The position numbers and the translations under genes are program-made. A model generated the notes under the pieces. That model was not told the DNA's origin. It worked only from the letters and a program-made list of their open reading frames with translations, and made no database searches. From contig NZ_JAUSSN010000003.1 of assembly GCF_030812335.1 (NCBI RefSeq), forward strand, positions 186,001 to 250,000: 64,000 nucleotides of DNA, in the 5' to 3' direction. The DNA comes from Pseudarthrobacter oxydans. Its GTDB lineage: Bacteria > Actinomycetota > Actinomycetes > Actinomycetales > Micrococcaceae. This document shows, piece after piece, positions 25,335 to 33,720 of the stretch. How positions within the stretch are numbered: the first letter of the stretch is position 1; each line of letters starts with the position of its first letter.

Positions 25335-25975
25335 CGGCCTGTGCCTCCCGGGTTCCAGACCACGGAGATCTTCGCCTTGTTAGCCTGCGCGCCCAGCAGA
25401 TTGGGCATCTGCCCGTCCGTCACCAGCACCATCACGACGGTGGACCGGTCCGACCCCAGTGCGGTGCTGCCCGGGGCGATCTGGGCGATTTCTGCGCCCG
25501 GCAACAGCAGGGTCGGCTGGATGAACCCGTTCCGGTCGTCGGGCAGCGCAACCCAGACATCCACCCGTGACCCGGCAACCGCCTGCGGCGGCAGCGCCTC
25601 ATCGATGGTGACCGCGACCGGTTTCCGGTCCAGGCCATCGACCTGCCCGAAGCTCCCCCGCGGCACCAGTTGGTCCTTGCCGATTCTCTGGACGGCAACG
25701 AGCCCGTCGGGCACGCCGGACGCGGGCGTCAGATACTGCTGCTCCACATCGCCCAGACGGACTTTGACGCGGTTCAATTTGTCCGGGGTCAGCTTTTCGC
25801 CCACGGCGATCGCCTCGCGTGCGGTGTAGGCCTCCGCTGTCTGGTCCGCGGCGCCGACGAGGGAGACGACTCCTGCAACGGAGGCCAGGACGAGCAGGAT
25901 ACCGATGAGCAGCCTGGGATCTTTCCAGGATGGTTTCTTCAGCCGCGCCCCGCCGGCCACCGCGCTCCCACTCAT
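25331..25975 (-). CDS. SAF-domain membrane protein (CpaB/RcpC-like)
   Basis: A 214-residue protein with a basic N-terminus, one membrane span (about 21-42) and an extracytoplasmic SAF domain (about 48-115) of the type found in the pilus-assembly protein CpaB/RcpC, followed by a beta-rich C-terminal region. The ATG at 25975 follows a GGGGGGAG ribosome binding site; the open frame continues upstream across the divergent promoter and was rejected. It is translationally coupled to the CpaE-like ATPase. SAF domains often bind sugars or peptidoglycan-like glycans, so a periplasmic envelope role is plausible but unproven. Confidence 0.82.
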   Translation of the reverse strand: MSGSAVAGGARLKKPSWKDPRLLIGILLVLASVAGVVSLVGAADQTAEAYTAREAIAVGEKLTPDKLNRVKVRLGDVEQQYLTPASGVPDGLVAVQRIGKDQLVPRGSFGQVDGLDRKPVAVTIDEALPPQAVAGSRVDVWVALPDDRNGFIQPTLLLPGAEIAQIAPGSTALGSDRSTVVMVLVTDGQMPNLLGAQANKAKISVVWNPGGTGR

Positions 25976-26123
25976 GCGCCTGCTCCCCCCGTAGTCGCCG
26001 CCCGGCACCGGCCGGGCCTCATCATTGTTACGCCTTCGCGCCGTGACGGGAAGGTGCCGGGACAAAGAAGTGCAAACTGTGGATATCGGCCTCAGACGAA
26101 GCCATTGGTGGCAAAATGAAGTT

Positions 26124-26339
26124 ATGCCCCGATTCCTGACCCTTGCCGACGTCGCAGAGCAGCTCCAGATCAACGCCCCGGCTGCCTACGCGCTCGTGCG
26201 CAGCGGCCAGCTCAAGGCCATTCAGGTGGGCGGCCGCGGCCAGTGGCGTGTCGAGGAAAAGATGCTCGAGCAGTACATCGAGGAGCGGTACGCCGAGGCA
26301 AGCAGGATGATCGAAGAGGCCAAGTCCAAGACTCGCTGA
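26124..26339 (+). CDS. bldC: BldC-like MerR-family DNA-binding protein
   Basis: A 71-residue protein made only of a winged helix-turn-helix: HTH at about 4-24 (LTLADVAEQLQINAPAAYAL), a wing around 33-43 (IQVGGRGQWRV), and a short C-terminal helix. It lacks the effector and coiled-coil domains of classical MerR proteins, as BldC does. The ATG at 26124 follows a GAAG-type site. BldC of Streptomyces binds DNA direct repeats as head-to-tail multimers. A run of 10-bp-spaced repeats lies about 720 bases downstream, which makes a regulatory link plausible. It is divergent from the SAF/CpaE operon. Confidence 0.88.
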   Translation: MPRFLTLADVAEQLQINAPAAYALVRSGQLKAIQVGGRGQWRVEEKMLEQYIEERYAEASRMIEEAKSKTR

Positions 26340-26407
26340 GCCCGGCGTCGACTCACTGAGCCGGGCGTCCCGCGTGCGCTGCGGCGCCGGCCCCTTCATT
26401 GTGCTTC

Positions 26408-26977
26408 CTAGCCCGGGGCCCGGGCCGACCTGATGCCGGCCAGCGCGGCAAAAGGGATGGTCGCCAGCTGCCGGACGTTGGCCGCCCGCCGGTCCTCGCC
26501 CTCGCCGGTGACCGCCAGCTCAAGGTAGTCGCGACCGACCCGGTCAATTACGCCGTGGAGCGTCGTTTCACCCGTCGAGCCGCCGGAGATCAGGACGGCG
26601 AGGCCGGTGCGGTCCCGTGCCAGTCCGCGCAAGGCGCTGGCCAGGCCCAGTCTTTGCCGGACCCTGGACGGCTCGGGCACGGCGAGCCGCGAGAGCCCGA
26701 GATAGCGGACGGCCGATGCATAGGGAACCAGCACCTGGTGCGTCGGTTCATCCAGCAGGAGCGCCTGGCTCCCAGCGTGGCTCAGGGTCCCTTGGAACGT
26801 CGATCCGGACGCAAGTTCGACGACGATCAGCAGCCCCAGCGAGCCGCGCAGCCGGTCTGCGAGTTCCACCGCCGCCGACTCCGTCCGGGTCCGTTCCGCG
26901 ATTTCCGCGTCGAGATCCAGGCGCTCGCTGGCGGCCAGCTGCGTCTCCAGGTCATCGAACAGGGCATCCCAGCGCAT
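26408..26977 (-). CDS. Conserved hypothetical protein
   Basis: A 189-residue soluble protein from ATG 26977. The first 50 residues are helical and charged (MRWDALFDDLETQLAASERL), followed by a beta-rich region (VELASGSTFQGTLSHAG, about 55-85) that could be a small barrel, then a basic helical stretch and another beta segment near the C-terminus. The open frame continues to 27016, but the inner ATG fits the helical N-terminus better. No cysteine or catalytic signature is visible. It converges with the bldC-like gene and diverges from the LysM gene, sharing the repeat-bearing promoter region. The function is unknown. Confidence 0.7.
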   Translation of the reverse strand: MRWDALFDDLETQLAASERLDLDAEIAERTRTESAAVELADRLRGSLGLLIVVELASGSTFQGTLSHAGSQALLLDEPTHQVLVPYASAVRYLGLSRLAVPEPSRVRQRLGLASALRGLARDRTGLAVLISGGSTGETTLHGVIDRVGRDYLELAVTGEGEDRRAANVRQLATIPFAALAGIRSARAPG

Positions 26978-27057
26978 GGCGTCAGCGTAGACGCGCCGGG
27001 CCGCAAGGGTCAACAACGTCTTTTTGAATTATCTCTGGACAAATGCATTCCTGAGGG

Positions 27058-27111
27058 ATCAAACTGTTCGTAACAAGATCAAACAGTATCAAACGGTATC
27101 AAACGCCATCA
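27058..27111. repeat. 10-bp phased direct repeats (ATCAAAC)
   Basis: ATCAAAC occurs at 27058, 27078, 27088 and 27098, with a truncated ATCA at 27108, so the copies share one face of the helix with exact 10-bp or 20-bp spacing. They lie 35-90 bases before the LysM gene start and on the promoter side of the divergent gene. The arrangement suits a protein that polymerises along direct repeats, as BldC does. Confidence 0.85.
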
Positions 27112-27145
27112 GTTCAGGTGTTATTTCAGGTGAGGCGGTCGGACC

Positions 27146-27955
27146 ATGAGCGCAGCAGAATTCCCACCAGCCGGGCGCCGGCGCGCATTTCACGCCGACG
27201 CGGCCATGGCCGCCGTCATCCTGTTGCTCGGAGTCATCCTTGCCGCAATCGGCGGAAGCAACGTCCAGCGCTGGCGGTCATCCCCGGGCCGGCAGCTGCC
27301 CCTCGGGTTTGAGGACCAGCTTGGCGTTGCGGCCAACACCGCCGGCCTGATCGTCATCGTCTGGTGGGGGATGTCCTGTGTCATTGCTGTTGCGGCGGCA
27401 CTCCTCGACCGTTGCGGAAACGCCCGCGCCGCCTCGGCTGCCGGAAAATTCACGCCCGCCTTCATGCGCCGTCTCGCCCTGGCCGCGGTCGGACTCCAGC
27501 TGGTCACCGCACCGCTGGCCGCCGCCTCTCCCCTGCCGGCCGGCCCCGGAACCCCAGGGTCCGCGCCGGCAGCATCCGCCGCGTGGACGCCGCCGGCGGC
27601 CCCGGCCACAACCGGGACTCCGCGGCCCGCCACCATCGCACCCCCCGGGCCGCAGCCGGACGCTCCGGCCGTGGCCCAGCCACAATGGCGGCCACTCAGC
27701 CCCGTCGTCGAACCCGGCCCCCTGGCGGGACGCCCGCTGCGGCAACAGCAGCCCGGCGCCCAGTCCGCGGAGGTGACGGTCCGCGCCGGAGATTCGCTGT
27801 GGAGCCTGTCGTCTGCCCGGCTGGGGCCCTTCGCCTCCGACGTCGACATCGCCCTGGACTGGCCCCTGATCTATCAGGCCAACAGGGACATCATCGGCGG
27901 GAACCCCAACCTCCTGAGGCCGGGCCAGGTGCTCCAGCTTCCGCCCGGGCACTGA
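27146..27955 (+). CDS. LysM-domain membrane protein
   Basis: A 269-residue protein: membrane span at about 19-38, a second at about 58-82, a possible third at about 110-130, a long Pro/Ala-rich linker (about 135-205), and a C-terminal LysM domain (about 208-266; VTVRAGDSLWSLSSARLG, ending RPGQVLQLPPGH). LysM binds N-acetylglucosamine-containing glycans, so the protein probably tethers to peptidoglycan. It is preceded by the phased ATCAAAC repeats and followed by the Rv3235-like gene. A structural or cell-wall-sensing role is inferred. Confidence 0.85.
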   Translation: MSAAEFPPAGRRRAFHADAAMAAVILLLGVILAAIGGSNVQRWRSSPGRQLPLGFEDQLGVAANTAGLIVIVWWGMSCVIAVAAALLDRCGNARAASAAGKFTPAFMRRLALAAVGLQLVTAPLAAASPLPAGPGTPGSAPAASAAWTPPAAPATTGTPRPATIAPPGPQPDAPAVAQPQWRPLSPVVEPGPLAGRPLRQQQPGAQSAEVTVRAGDSLWSLSSARLGPFASDVDIALDWPLIYQANRDIIGGNPNLLRPGQVLQLPPGH

Positions 27956-28059
27956 ATCCGCAGACGCCGCGGGAAACATCAGCGGCTCCACCGTAACCAC
28001 CAGCAACACCAGAACCGCACGGCAGTCCAAACCGCCAGCCAACAGCAAAGGAATCCGAC

Positions 28060-28563
28060 ATGAGCGCCCTGCCCAGCCCCCGCGCCGCCGCGGGAGCCCC
28101 CGCATCCCCTGCCACGCCCCTGCGCCTGGTCCCCGGGGGCGCCGACCCGGCCACCCCGGTGGCCACCCCCGCGTCCGGTCCCGGCATTCCGGCGACGCCG
28201 CTGCGCGTCACCGATGAGGACCGCGAGATCTGTGCGATCTGCCGCAGCACGGTACAGGCCGCCATCGAGGTGCTGGCCGGCACCCGGCCGGCGCAGCAGC
28301 TCGCCCGGCGGCTCGACGAACGCTGCCTTGCGGCCCTGCAGCACCGGGCCGCCCTGACCCGGAGGGTGCCGTGCGGGGCGTCACCGACCGCCGGACGCCT
28401 GCACCGCAATCCCTCGGTCCGCTCGGTCCGGGCCTGCCGGGTCTCCGATGACGTCTATGAGGCCAGTGCCGTCGTGGTCGAGGAGCTGCGGGTCCGGGCG
28501 GTCGCGTTGAGGCTGGAGCGAAGCAGGCTTGCCTGGCGGGTCACCGTGCTGGAAATCGGCTGA
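28060..28563 (+). CDS. Rv3235-family protein
   Basis: A 167-residue cytoplasmic protein with an Ala/Pro-rich disordered N-terminus (about 1-50) and a C-terminal domain matching the actinobacterial Rv3235 family, including a conserved helix (ICAICRSTVQAAIEVLAGTRPA) and the VSDDVYEASAVVVEEL strand-helix segment. Rv3235 has no established activity. Family members sit beside secA in actinobacteria, as here. It follows the LysM gene by 104 bases and ends at a strong palindromic terminator. Confidence 0.8.
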   Translation: MSALPSPRAAAGAPASPATPLRLVPGGADPATPVATPASGPGIPATPLRVTDEDREICAICRSTVQAAIEVLAGTRPAQQLARRLDERCLAALQHRAALTRRVPCGASPTAGRLHRNPSVRSVRACRVSDDVYEASAVVVEELRVRAVALRLERSRLAWRVTVLEIG

Positions 28564-28636
28564 CAGCCAGGGTAAGCCGTCCGTGGAAACCCGCTGGGGG
28601 TCCGACTCACGGAACCGAGGAAAGGAGGAGGAGGAA

Positions 28637-28686
28637 GCAGCAACGAAAGAGGACCGGAGCATGCTCCGGTCCTCTTTCGTTGCTGC
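28637..28686. terminator. 50-bp perfect palindrome between the Rv3235-like gene and secA
   Basis: Every base from 28637 to 28661 pairs with 28686 back to 28662, giving 25-base arms with no spacer (the hairpin tip would be around GCATGC). It sits between convergent stops, 74 bases after one and 40 after the other, and so should end transcription from both sides. Confidence 0.85.
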
Positions 28687-28725
28687 GCCGTTCGGGCTAA
28701 CTGCCGCGGCTCGGCCGGCGTCCGG

Positions 28726-31461
28726 TTAGCGCCGCTTCTTTTTGTTGGCGCGGCGCGGTGAGTCCTGCGCGGCCTTGGCCGGGTTGCCGGAGCGGCCGGA
28801 GGCCTTGGCCTCGACACGAGTCTGGGCCGAACCATCCTCACCGGGTGCCGTGTACTGCAGCTGGGCCGGCTTTTCGGGAGCTTCCAGCCCGGCGGCCCGG
28901 ATCTGCGGCTCGTGGTGCTCGGTGTGCTGGCCCGCGGCGTCCGCCACGACGACGTCCTCGGCGGGGGTTACCTCGACCTCAAGATTGAACAGGAAGCCGA
29001 CGCTTTCCTCCCGGATGGCCTCCATCATGGACTGGAACATGATGAAGCCCTCGCGCTGGTATTCCACCAGGGGATCGCGCTGGGCCATCGCACGCAGGCC
29101 GATGCCTTCCTTCAGGTAGTCCATCTCATAGAGGTGTTCCTGCCATTTGCGGCCGATCACGGACAGGACAACGCGGCGCTCAAGCTCGCGCATGCTCTCA
29201 TGGCCGATGGCTACCTCGCGTGCCTGGTAGACCAGGCGTGCATCGGAGAGGATCTCCTCCCGGAGGAAGTCCACGGTGATCCGCGACTTTCCGCCGGCCT
29301 CGTCGATGAGGTCGCGCGGGGTGACGCTCACGGGATAGAGGGTTTTGAGGTTGGACCACAGCAGGTTGAAGTCCCAGTCGTCGCCGGTGCCCTCCGCGGT
29401 GGCTTCCTCGATGAACGAGTTGATCGTGTCTTCCAGGAAGAACTGGACCTTCTCGTGGAGGTCATCGCCCTCGAGGATGCGGCGTCGGTCTCCGTAGATG
29501 GCCTCGCGCTGGCGGTTTAGGACGTCGTCGTATTTCAGGACGTTCCTCCGCTGCTCGGCATTGCGGCCTTCGACCTGGCCCTGGGCCGAGGCGATGGCGC
29601 GCGAGACGAGCTTGGATTCAAGCGCGACGTCGTCGGGCACCGAGCTGTTCATCAGCCGTTCAGCCGCGCCCGAGTTGAACAGGCGCATCAGGTCATCGGT
29701 GAGGGAGAGGTAGAACCGGGACTCACCGGGGTCGCCCTGGCGGCCGGAGCGGCCGCGCAACTGGTTGTCGATGCGGCGGGATTCGTGCCGTTCGGTGCCC
29801 AGCACGTACAGCCCGCCGAGGCTGAGGACCTCCTCGTGCTCATCCTTGACCGACTGCTTGGCCGCTTCGAAGGCTGCGGGCCAGGCCGCTTCGTATTCCT
29901 CGGAGTTTTCTTCCGGGTCCAGGCCGCGCTTGGCCAGTTCGGCGACGGCGGTGAACTCGGCGTTGCCGCCGAGCATGATGTCGGTACCGCGGCCTGCCAT
30001 GTTGGTCGCCACGGTTACGGCGCCCTTGCGGCCCGCCTGGGCCACGATCGCGGCCTCACGGGCGTGGTTCTTCGCGTTCAGGACCTCGTGCCGGACGCCT
30101 TCCTTGGCCAGCAGCCTGGAGAGGTATTCGCTCTTTTCGACGCTCGTGGTGCCGACCAGGATCGGCTGGCCCAGGGCGTGCCGTTCGGCGATGTCCTTGA
30201 CCACGGCGTCGAACTTGACGGCCTCGTTCTTGTACACGAGGTCCGGCTGGTCGATGCGCGTCATGTCGCGGTTGGTGGGGATCGCAACGACGCCGAGCTT
30301 GTAGGTGCTCATGAACTCGGCGGCTTCGGTCTCGGCGGTACCGGTCATGCCGGCGAGCTTCTCGTACATACGGAAGTAGTTCTGCAGCGTGACGGTGGCG
30401 AGCGTCTGGTTCTCTGCCTTGATCTCGACGCCTTCCTTCGCCTCAATCGCCTGGTGCATGCCCTCGTTGTAGCGCCGGCCGGCGAGGATACGGCCCGTGT
30501 GCTCATCAACGATCAGCACCTCGCCGTCGAGGATGACGTAGTCCTTGTCCCGCTTGAAGAGTTCCTTGGCCTTGATGGCGTTGTTCAGGAAACCGATCAG
30601 GGGCGTATTGGCGGACTCGTAGAGATTGTGGATGCCGAGGTAGTCCTCGACCTTTTCAATGCCGGCCTCCAGCACACCGACGGTGCGCTTCTTTTCGTCG
30701 ACCTCGTAGTCCTCCTCCGGCTTGAGCCGCGTGACGACCTTGGCGAACTCGCTGTACCAGCGGTTCGTGTCGCCCTGGGCGGGGCCGGAGATGATGAGCG
30801 GGGTCCGTGCCTCATCGATGAGGATGGAGTCCACCTCATCGACGATGGCGAAGTGGTGGCCGCGCTGGACGAGCTCGGACTTGTCCCACGCCATGTTGTC
30901 GCGCAGGTAGTCGAAGCCGAATTCGTTGTTGGTGCCGTAGGTGATATCCGCGGCGTACTGCTCGCGGCGCAGGGCAGGGTCCTGGTTGGACAGGATGCAG
31001 CCGCTGCTCAGGCCGAGGAACCGGTACACGCGGCCCATGAGGTCCGACTGGTACTCGGCCAGGTAGTCGTTCACGGTGATCACGTGCACACCCTGGCCGG
31101 CGAGGGCGTTGAGGTAGGCCGGAGCGGTCGCGACGAGGGTCTTTCCTTCACCGGTCTTCATTTCGGCGATATTGCCCAGGTGCAGGGCGGCCCCGCCCAT
31201 CAGCTGGACGTCGAAGTGCCGCATGCCAAGGGTGCGGGAGGAGGCTTCGCGGACGGCGGCGAACGCCTCGGGCAGGAGGTCGTCGAGCTGCTCACCGTCG
31301 ACGTGGCGTGCGCGGAGACGGTCGGTCTCCTCGCGCAGTTCGGCGTCGGTGAAGGTCTGGAAGGAGCTTTCAAGGGCATTAATGGAATCGGCATAGTTCC
31401 GCAGTTGCCTCAGGGTTTTTTTGTCACCCGTGCGGAGAAGTTTTTCGATAAGTGATGCCAC
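28726..31461 (-). CDS. secA: Preprotein translocase ATPase SecA
   Basis: A 911-residue motor that drives unfolded preproteins through SecYEG. The Walker A region ([19 protein letters not shown], about 95-115), the DEVD box, and the second motor half ([10 protein letters not shown], about 490) are intact. The C-terminus is a short basic tail without the C-X-C-X8-C-[CH] zinc motif, as usual for actinobacterial SecA1. It is part of the conserved hpf-secA neighbourhood, though here an AlkX-like gene lies between hpf and secA. Confidence 0.97.
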   Translation of the reverse strand: MASLIEKLLRTGDKKTLRQLRNYADSINALESSFQTFTDAELREETDRLRARHVDGEQLDDLLPEAFAAVREASSRTLGMRHFDVQLMGGAALHLGNIAEMKTGEGKTLVATAPAYLNALAGQGVHVITVNDYLAEYQSDLMGRVYRFLGLSSGCILSNQDPALRREQYAADITYGTNNEFGFDYLRDNMAWDKSELVQRGHHFAIVDEVDSILIDEARTPLIISGPAQGDTNRWYSEFAKVVTRLKPEEDYEVDEKKRTVGVLEAGIEKVEDYLGIHNLYESANTPLIGFLNNAIKAKELFKRDKDYVILDGEVLIVDEHTGRILAGRRYNEGMHQAIEAKEGVEIKAENQTLATVTLQNYFRMYEKLAGMTGTAETEAAEFMSTYKLGVVAIPTNRDMTRIDQPDLVYKNEAVKFDAVVKDIAERHALGQPILVGTTSVEKSEYLSRLLAKEGVRHEVLNAKNHAREAAIVAQAGRKGAVTVATNMAGRGTDIMLGGNAEFTAVAELAKRGLDPEENSEEYEAAWPAAFEAAKQSVKDEHEEVLSLGGLYVLGTERHESRRIDNQLRGRSGRQGDPGESRFYLSLTDDLMRLFNSGAAERLMNSSVPDDVALESKLVSRAIASAQGQVEGRNAEQRRNVLKYDDVLNRQREAIYGDRRRILEGDDLHEKVQFFLEDTINSFIEEATAEGTGDDWDFNLLWSNLKTLYPVSVTPRDLIDEAGGKSRITVDFLREEILSDARLVYQAREVAIGHESMRELERRVVLSVIGRKWQEHLYEMDYLKEGIGLRAMAQRDPLVEYQREGFIMFQSMMEAIREESVGFLFNLEVEVTPAEDVVVADAAGQHTEHHEPQIRAAGLEAPEKPAQLQYTAPGEDGSAQTRVEAKASGRSGNPAKAAQDSPRRANKKKRR

Positions 31462-31531
31462 GTGAAGTTGCTCCCAGTCTCAAGCTGCCGAATTCTGGCG
31501 TTTTTAGTCTACGGGAGAGACGCAGGGCCGG

Positions 31532-32800
31532 TTACGCCTGTTCCCTCTGAGCGGATACACCGCTTCCTGCCCCGGACACGGCGTCCGCGAGCGCGGGCGC
31601 CAGGTCCCCTTTGGGGGAGACAACGACCCGGTCCAGTTCCAACCACTCTGCCATGAGCTGCAGCTCCGCGGCGAGTTCGACGGCGGTGTCGGCGGGAGCG
31701 CCGGGCTCCGCGTGGGCGGCCCTCGCCAGCAGGAGGCCGTTGCTCCGGTCGGCTTTGAGGTCGACACGGGCCACGATCCCGTCGCGCAGCAGAAACGGCA
31801 GCACGTAATAGCCGAAACGGCGCTTCGGCTCCGGGGTGTAGATCTCGAGGCGGTAGTGGAAACCGAACAGGGCCTCCAGTCGCTGCCGCTCGAAGACCAG
31901 CGAGTCGAAGGGGCTCAGCAGCGCCCGGCCGGTCGCAGTGCGCGGGAGCTTCGCCTCGACGTGCCGGTAGACGGGCCGGTTCCAGCCGGACACGGTGACC
32001 GGGAGCAGCGTGCCGGCGTCGACGAGCTGTTCGACGGCGACGGCGGACGCACGCATGGGCGTCCGGAAGTAATCAGCGAAGCACCGCAGCGTGCCGATCC
32101 CGTGGGCCCGGGCGGCGGCGTCGATCAGGCGGACCAGCGCGGCCCCCTGCTCCGGCCCGGCGTCCGGGGCGGTTGAGGCGCCGGGATCCGCGGCCGGCCG
32201 TCCGGGCAGGACCTTGGCGGTGAGCGTGTAGCGCCGTTCAAAGGAGTCCGTGCGGGAGGCTGACGAAATCAGGCCCGCTTCGAAGAGGTGTTCCAGCACC
32301 CGCTTCACAACGTTCCAGTTCCAGCCCCAGTTCTCCTGTTGGCGGTCCTCCACATGGCCCAGCCGGGCGGTGAGCTCGGCGGCGGTCATCGGTCGGCCGG
32401 CGGTGAGCGCTTCAAGCACCCGGGCGGCGACGCCGCTCCGCAGCTCGGGATCCATGGAGTGCGCCCCCACCCATCTGCGGCTCTGCCACAGGAGCAGGTC
32501 CTGGAAATGGTCGGGCCGGATAAAGCTGGCCTCGTGGGCCCAGTACTCCATCATGCGGCGCGGGTGCTGCCCTGCCATGCGATCCAGTATGGTGCGGTCG
32601 TAGTTGCCCAGCCGGGAAAAGAACGGCAGGTAATGGCTCCGGGACAGCACGTTGACGGAGTCAATCTGGACCAGCTGGAGACGGGCAAAGGTACGGCCCA
32701 CCGCCCGTGAAGTCACGGGTCCGGCGGGCCGTACCTTGTCCAATCCCTGGGCTGCCAGTGCGATCCGCCGGGCCTGCTTGAGGCTCAGCGATTCCTGCAC
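31532..32800 (-). CDS. AlkX/YcaQ-type DNA glycosylase (HTH_42 family)
   Basis: A 422-residue protein of the winged-helix DNA glycosylase family that excises bulky or crosslinked alkylated bases. The N-terminal helix pair ends in the active-site motif Q45-I-D47 (LQLVQIDSVNVLSRSHY). Enzymes with Q-hydrophobic-D belong to the AlkX/YcaQ branch acting on interstrand crosslinks, while Q-x-Q marks the AlkZ branch. The conserved EYWAHEASF stretch (about 84-93) and several winged-helix segments follow. It lies between secA and hpf on the same strand but with clear gaps, and may have its own promoter. Confidence 0.85.
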   Translation of the reverse strand: MQESLSLKQARRIALAAQGLDKVRPAGPVTSRAVGRTFARLQLVQIDSVNVLSRSHYLPFFSRLGNYDRTILDRMAGQHPRRMMEYWAHEASFIRPDHFQDLLLWQSRRWVGAHSMDPELRSGVAARVLEALTAGRPMTAAELTARLGHVEDRQQENWGWNWNVVKRVLEHLFEAGLISSASRTDSFERRYTLTAKVLPGRPAADPGASTAPDAGPEQGAALVRLIDAAARAHGIGTLRCFADYFRTPMRASAVAVEQLVDAGTLLPVTVSGWNRPVYRHVEAKLPRTATGRALLSPFDSLVFERQRLEALFGFHYRLEIYTPEPKRRFGYYVLPFLLRDGIVARVDLKADRSNGLLLARAAHAEPGAPADTAVELAAELQLMAEWLELDRVVVSPKGDLAPALADAVSGAGSGVSAQREQA

Positions 32801-32832
32801 GTCAGTCCCTTCGTTGGATGGTCAGCACCAGC

Positions 32833-33558
32833 TTATGCGCTGGCCGGCTCATCCTCGGAACGATACGCAAGGATCTTTTCTTCCAGCGGAGCCTCGCCCG
32901 GCTCGCAGGTCTGGTCGAGGGAGATCACCCCGTACGTCCACCCGTCGCGGCGGTATACAACCGACGGCGCCTTGGTCTCCTTGTCCACGAAGAGGTAGAA
33001 GTCGTGACCCACGAGTTCCATGTTGTCGACCGCGTCGTCGAGCGTCAGGGATGCAGCGGGGAAAACCTTCCGGCGGATGAGTACCGGCGAATCTCCGGCC
33101 GGGATGTCGTTCTCGACCTCATAGGGTGATTTCTCGGCGGGAGCTTCCTTGGGCTCTTGCCAGTGGTTCGCCTCGACGTAGATGGGCTCGCTGGTGCTCG
33201 CCGGCGCGAGCGTTGCCGTCGCCTCGGTGACGGACTTGGGGGTATGCCTGCCGTGGTGGACCTTTTTGCGGTCCTTCGCCCGGCGCAGGCGTTCAAGAAG
33301 CTTGTTGTAGGCGAGGTCGAACGCGGCAAACTTGTCCGCGGCGCTGGCTTCGGCACGAATCACGGGACCCCGTCCCAGGACGGTCAGCTCAACCGTGAGC
33401 ATCTCGTCGGTCTGCCGGGCCTTGGTCTCCTTGGAAACCTTCGCGTCCACCCTCTGGACCTTGTCCCCCAGCGACGCGATCTTCGAGATCTTCTCGTCGG
33501 CGTACTCGCGGAACCGGTCGGAGACCGTCAAATTACGTCCGCTGATCATGAACTCCAT
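32833..33558 (-). CDS. hpf: Long-form ribosome hibernation promoting factor
   Basis: A 241-residue long HPF that pairs two inactive 70S ribosomes into 100S dimers. The N-terminal S30AE domain (about 1-105; MISGRNLTVSDRFREYADEK) binds the small subunit. A Lys-rich linker follows, and the C-terminal dimerisation domain (about 180-240; IRRKVFPAASLTLDDAVDNMELVGHDFYLFVD) is complete. The ATG at 33558 follows a GGAGG ribosome binding site five bases away; a longer in-frame start was rejected. Its place upstream of secA and downstream of comF matches mycobacteria. Confidence 0.95.
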   Translation of the reverse strand: MEFMISGRNLTVSDRFREYADEKISKIASLGDKVQRVDAKVSKETKARQTDEMLTVELTVLGRGPVIRAEASAADKFAAFDLAYNKLLERLRRAKDRKKVHHGRHTPKSVTEATATLAPASTSEPIYVEANHWQEPKEAPAEKSPYEVENDIPAGDSPVLIRRKVFPAASLTLDDAVDNMELVGHDFYLFVDKETKAPSVVYRRDGWTYGVISLDQTCEPGEAPLEEKILAYRSEDEPASA

Positions 33559-33720
33559 GGTGCCCTCCAAATGACTTCGGTGACACGACGGCGGCACTTC
33601 CTGGGGCTGATCTGACTGACAGTCGAGCCCCTTTCCGAGCCGCTATCGACAGGTACATCTATTCTTGGTACCCATCTCCGACGTTAGTTCATAGCCCCCT
33701 CTTATTCATCCTTTTTTGGT

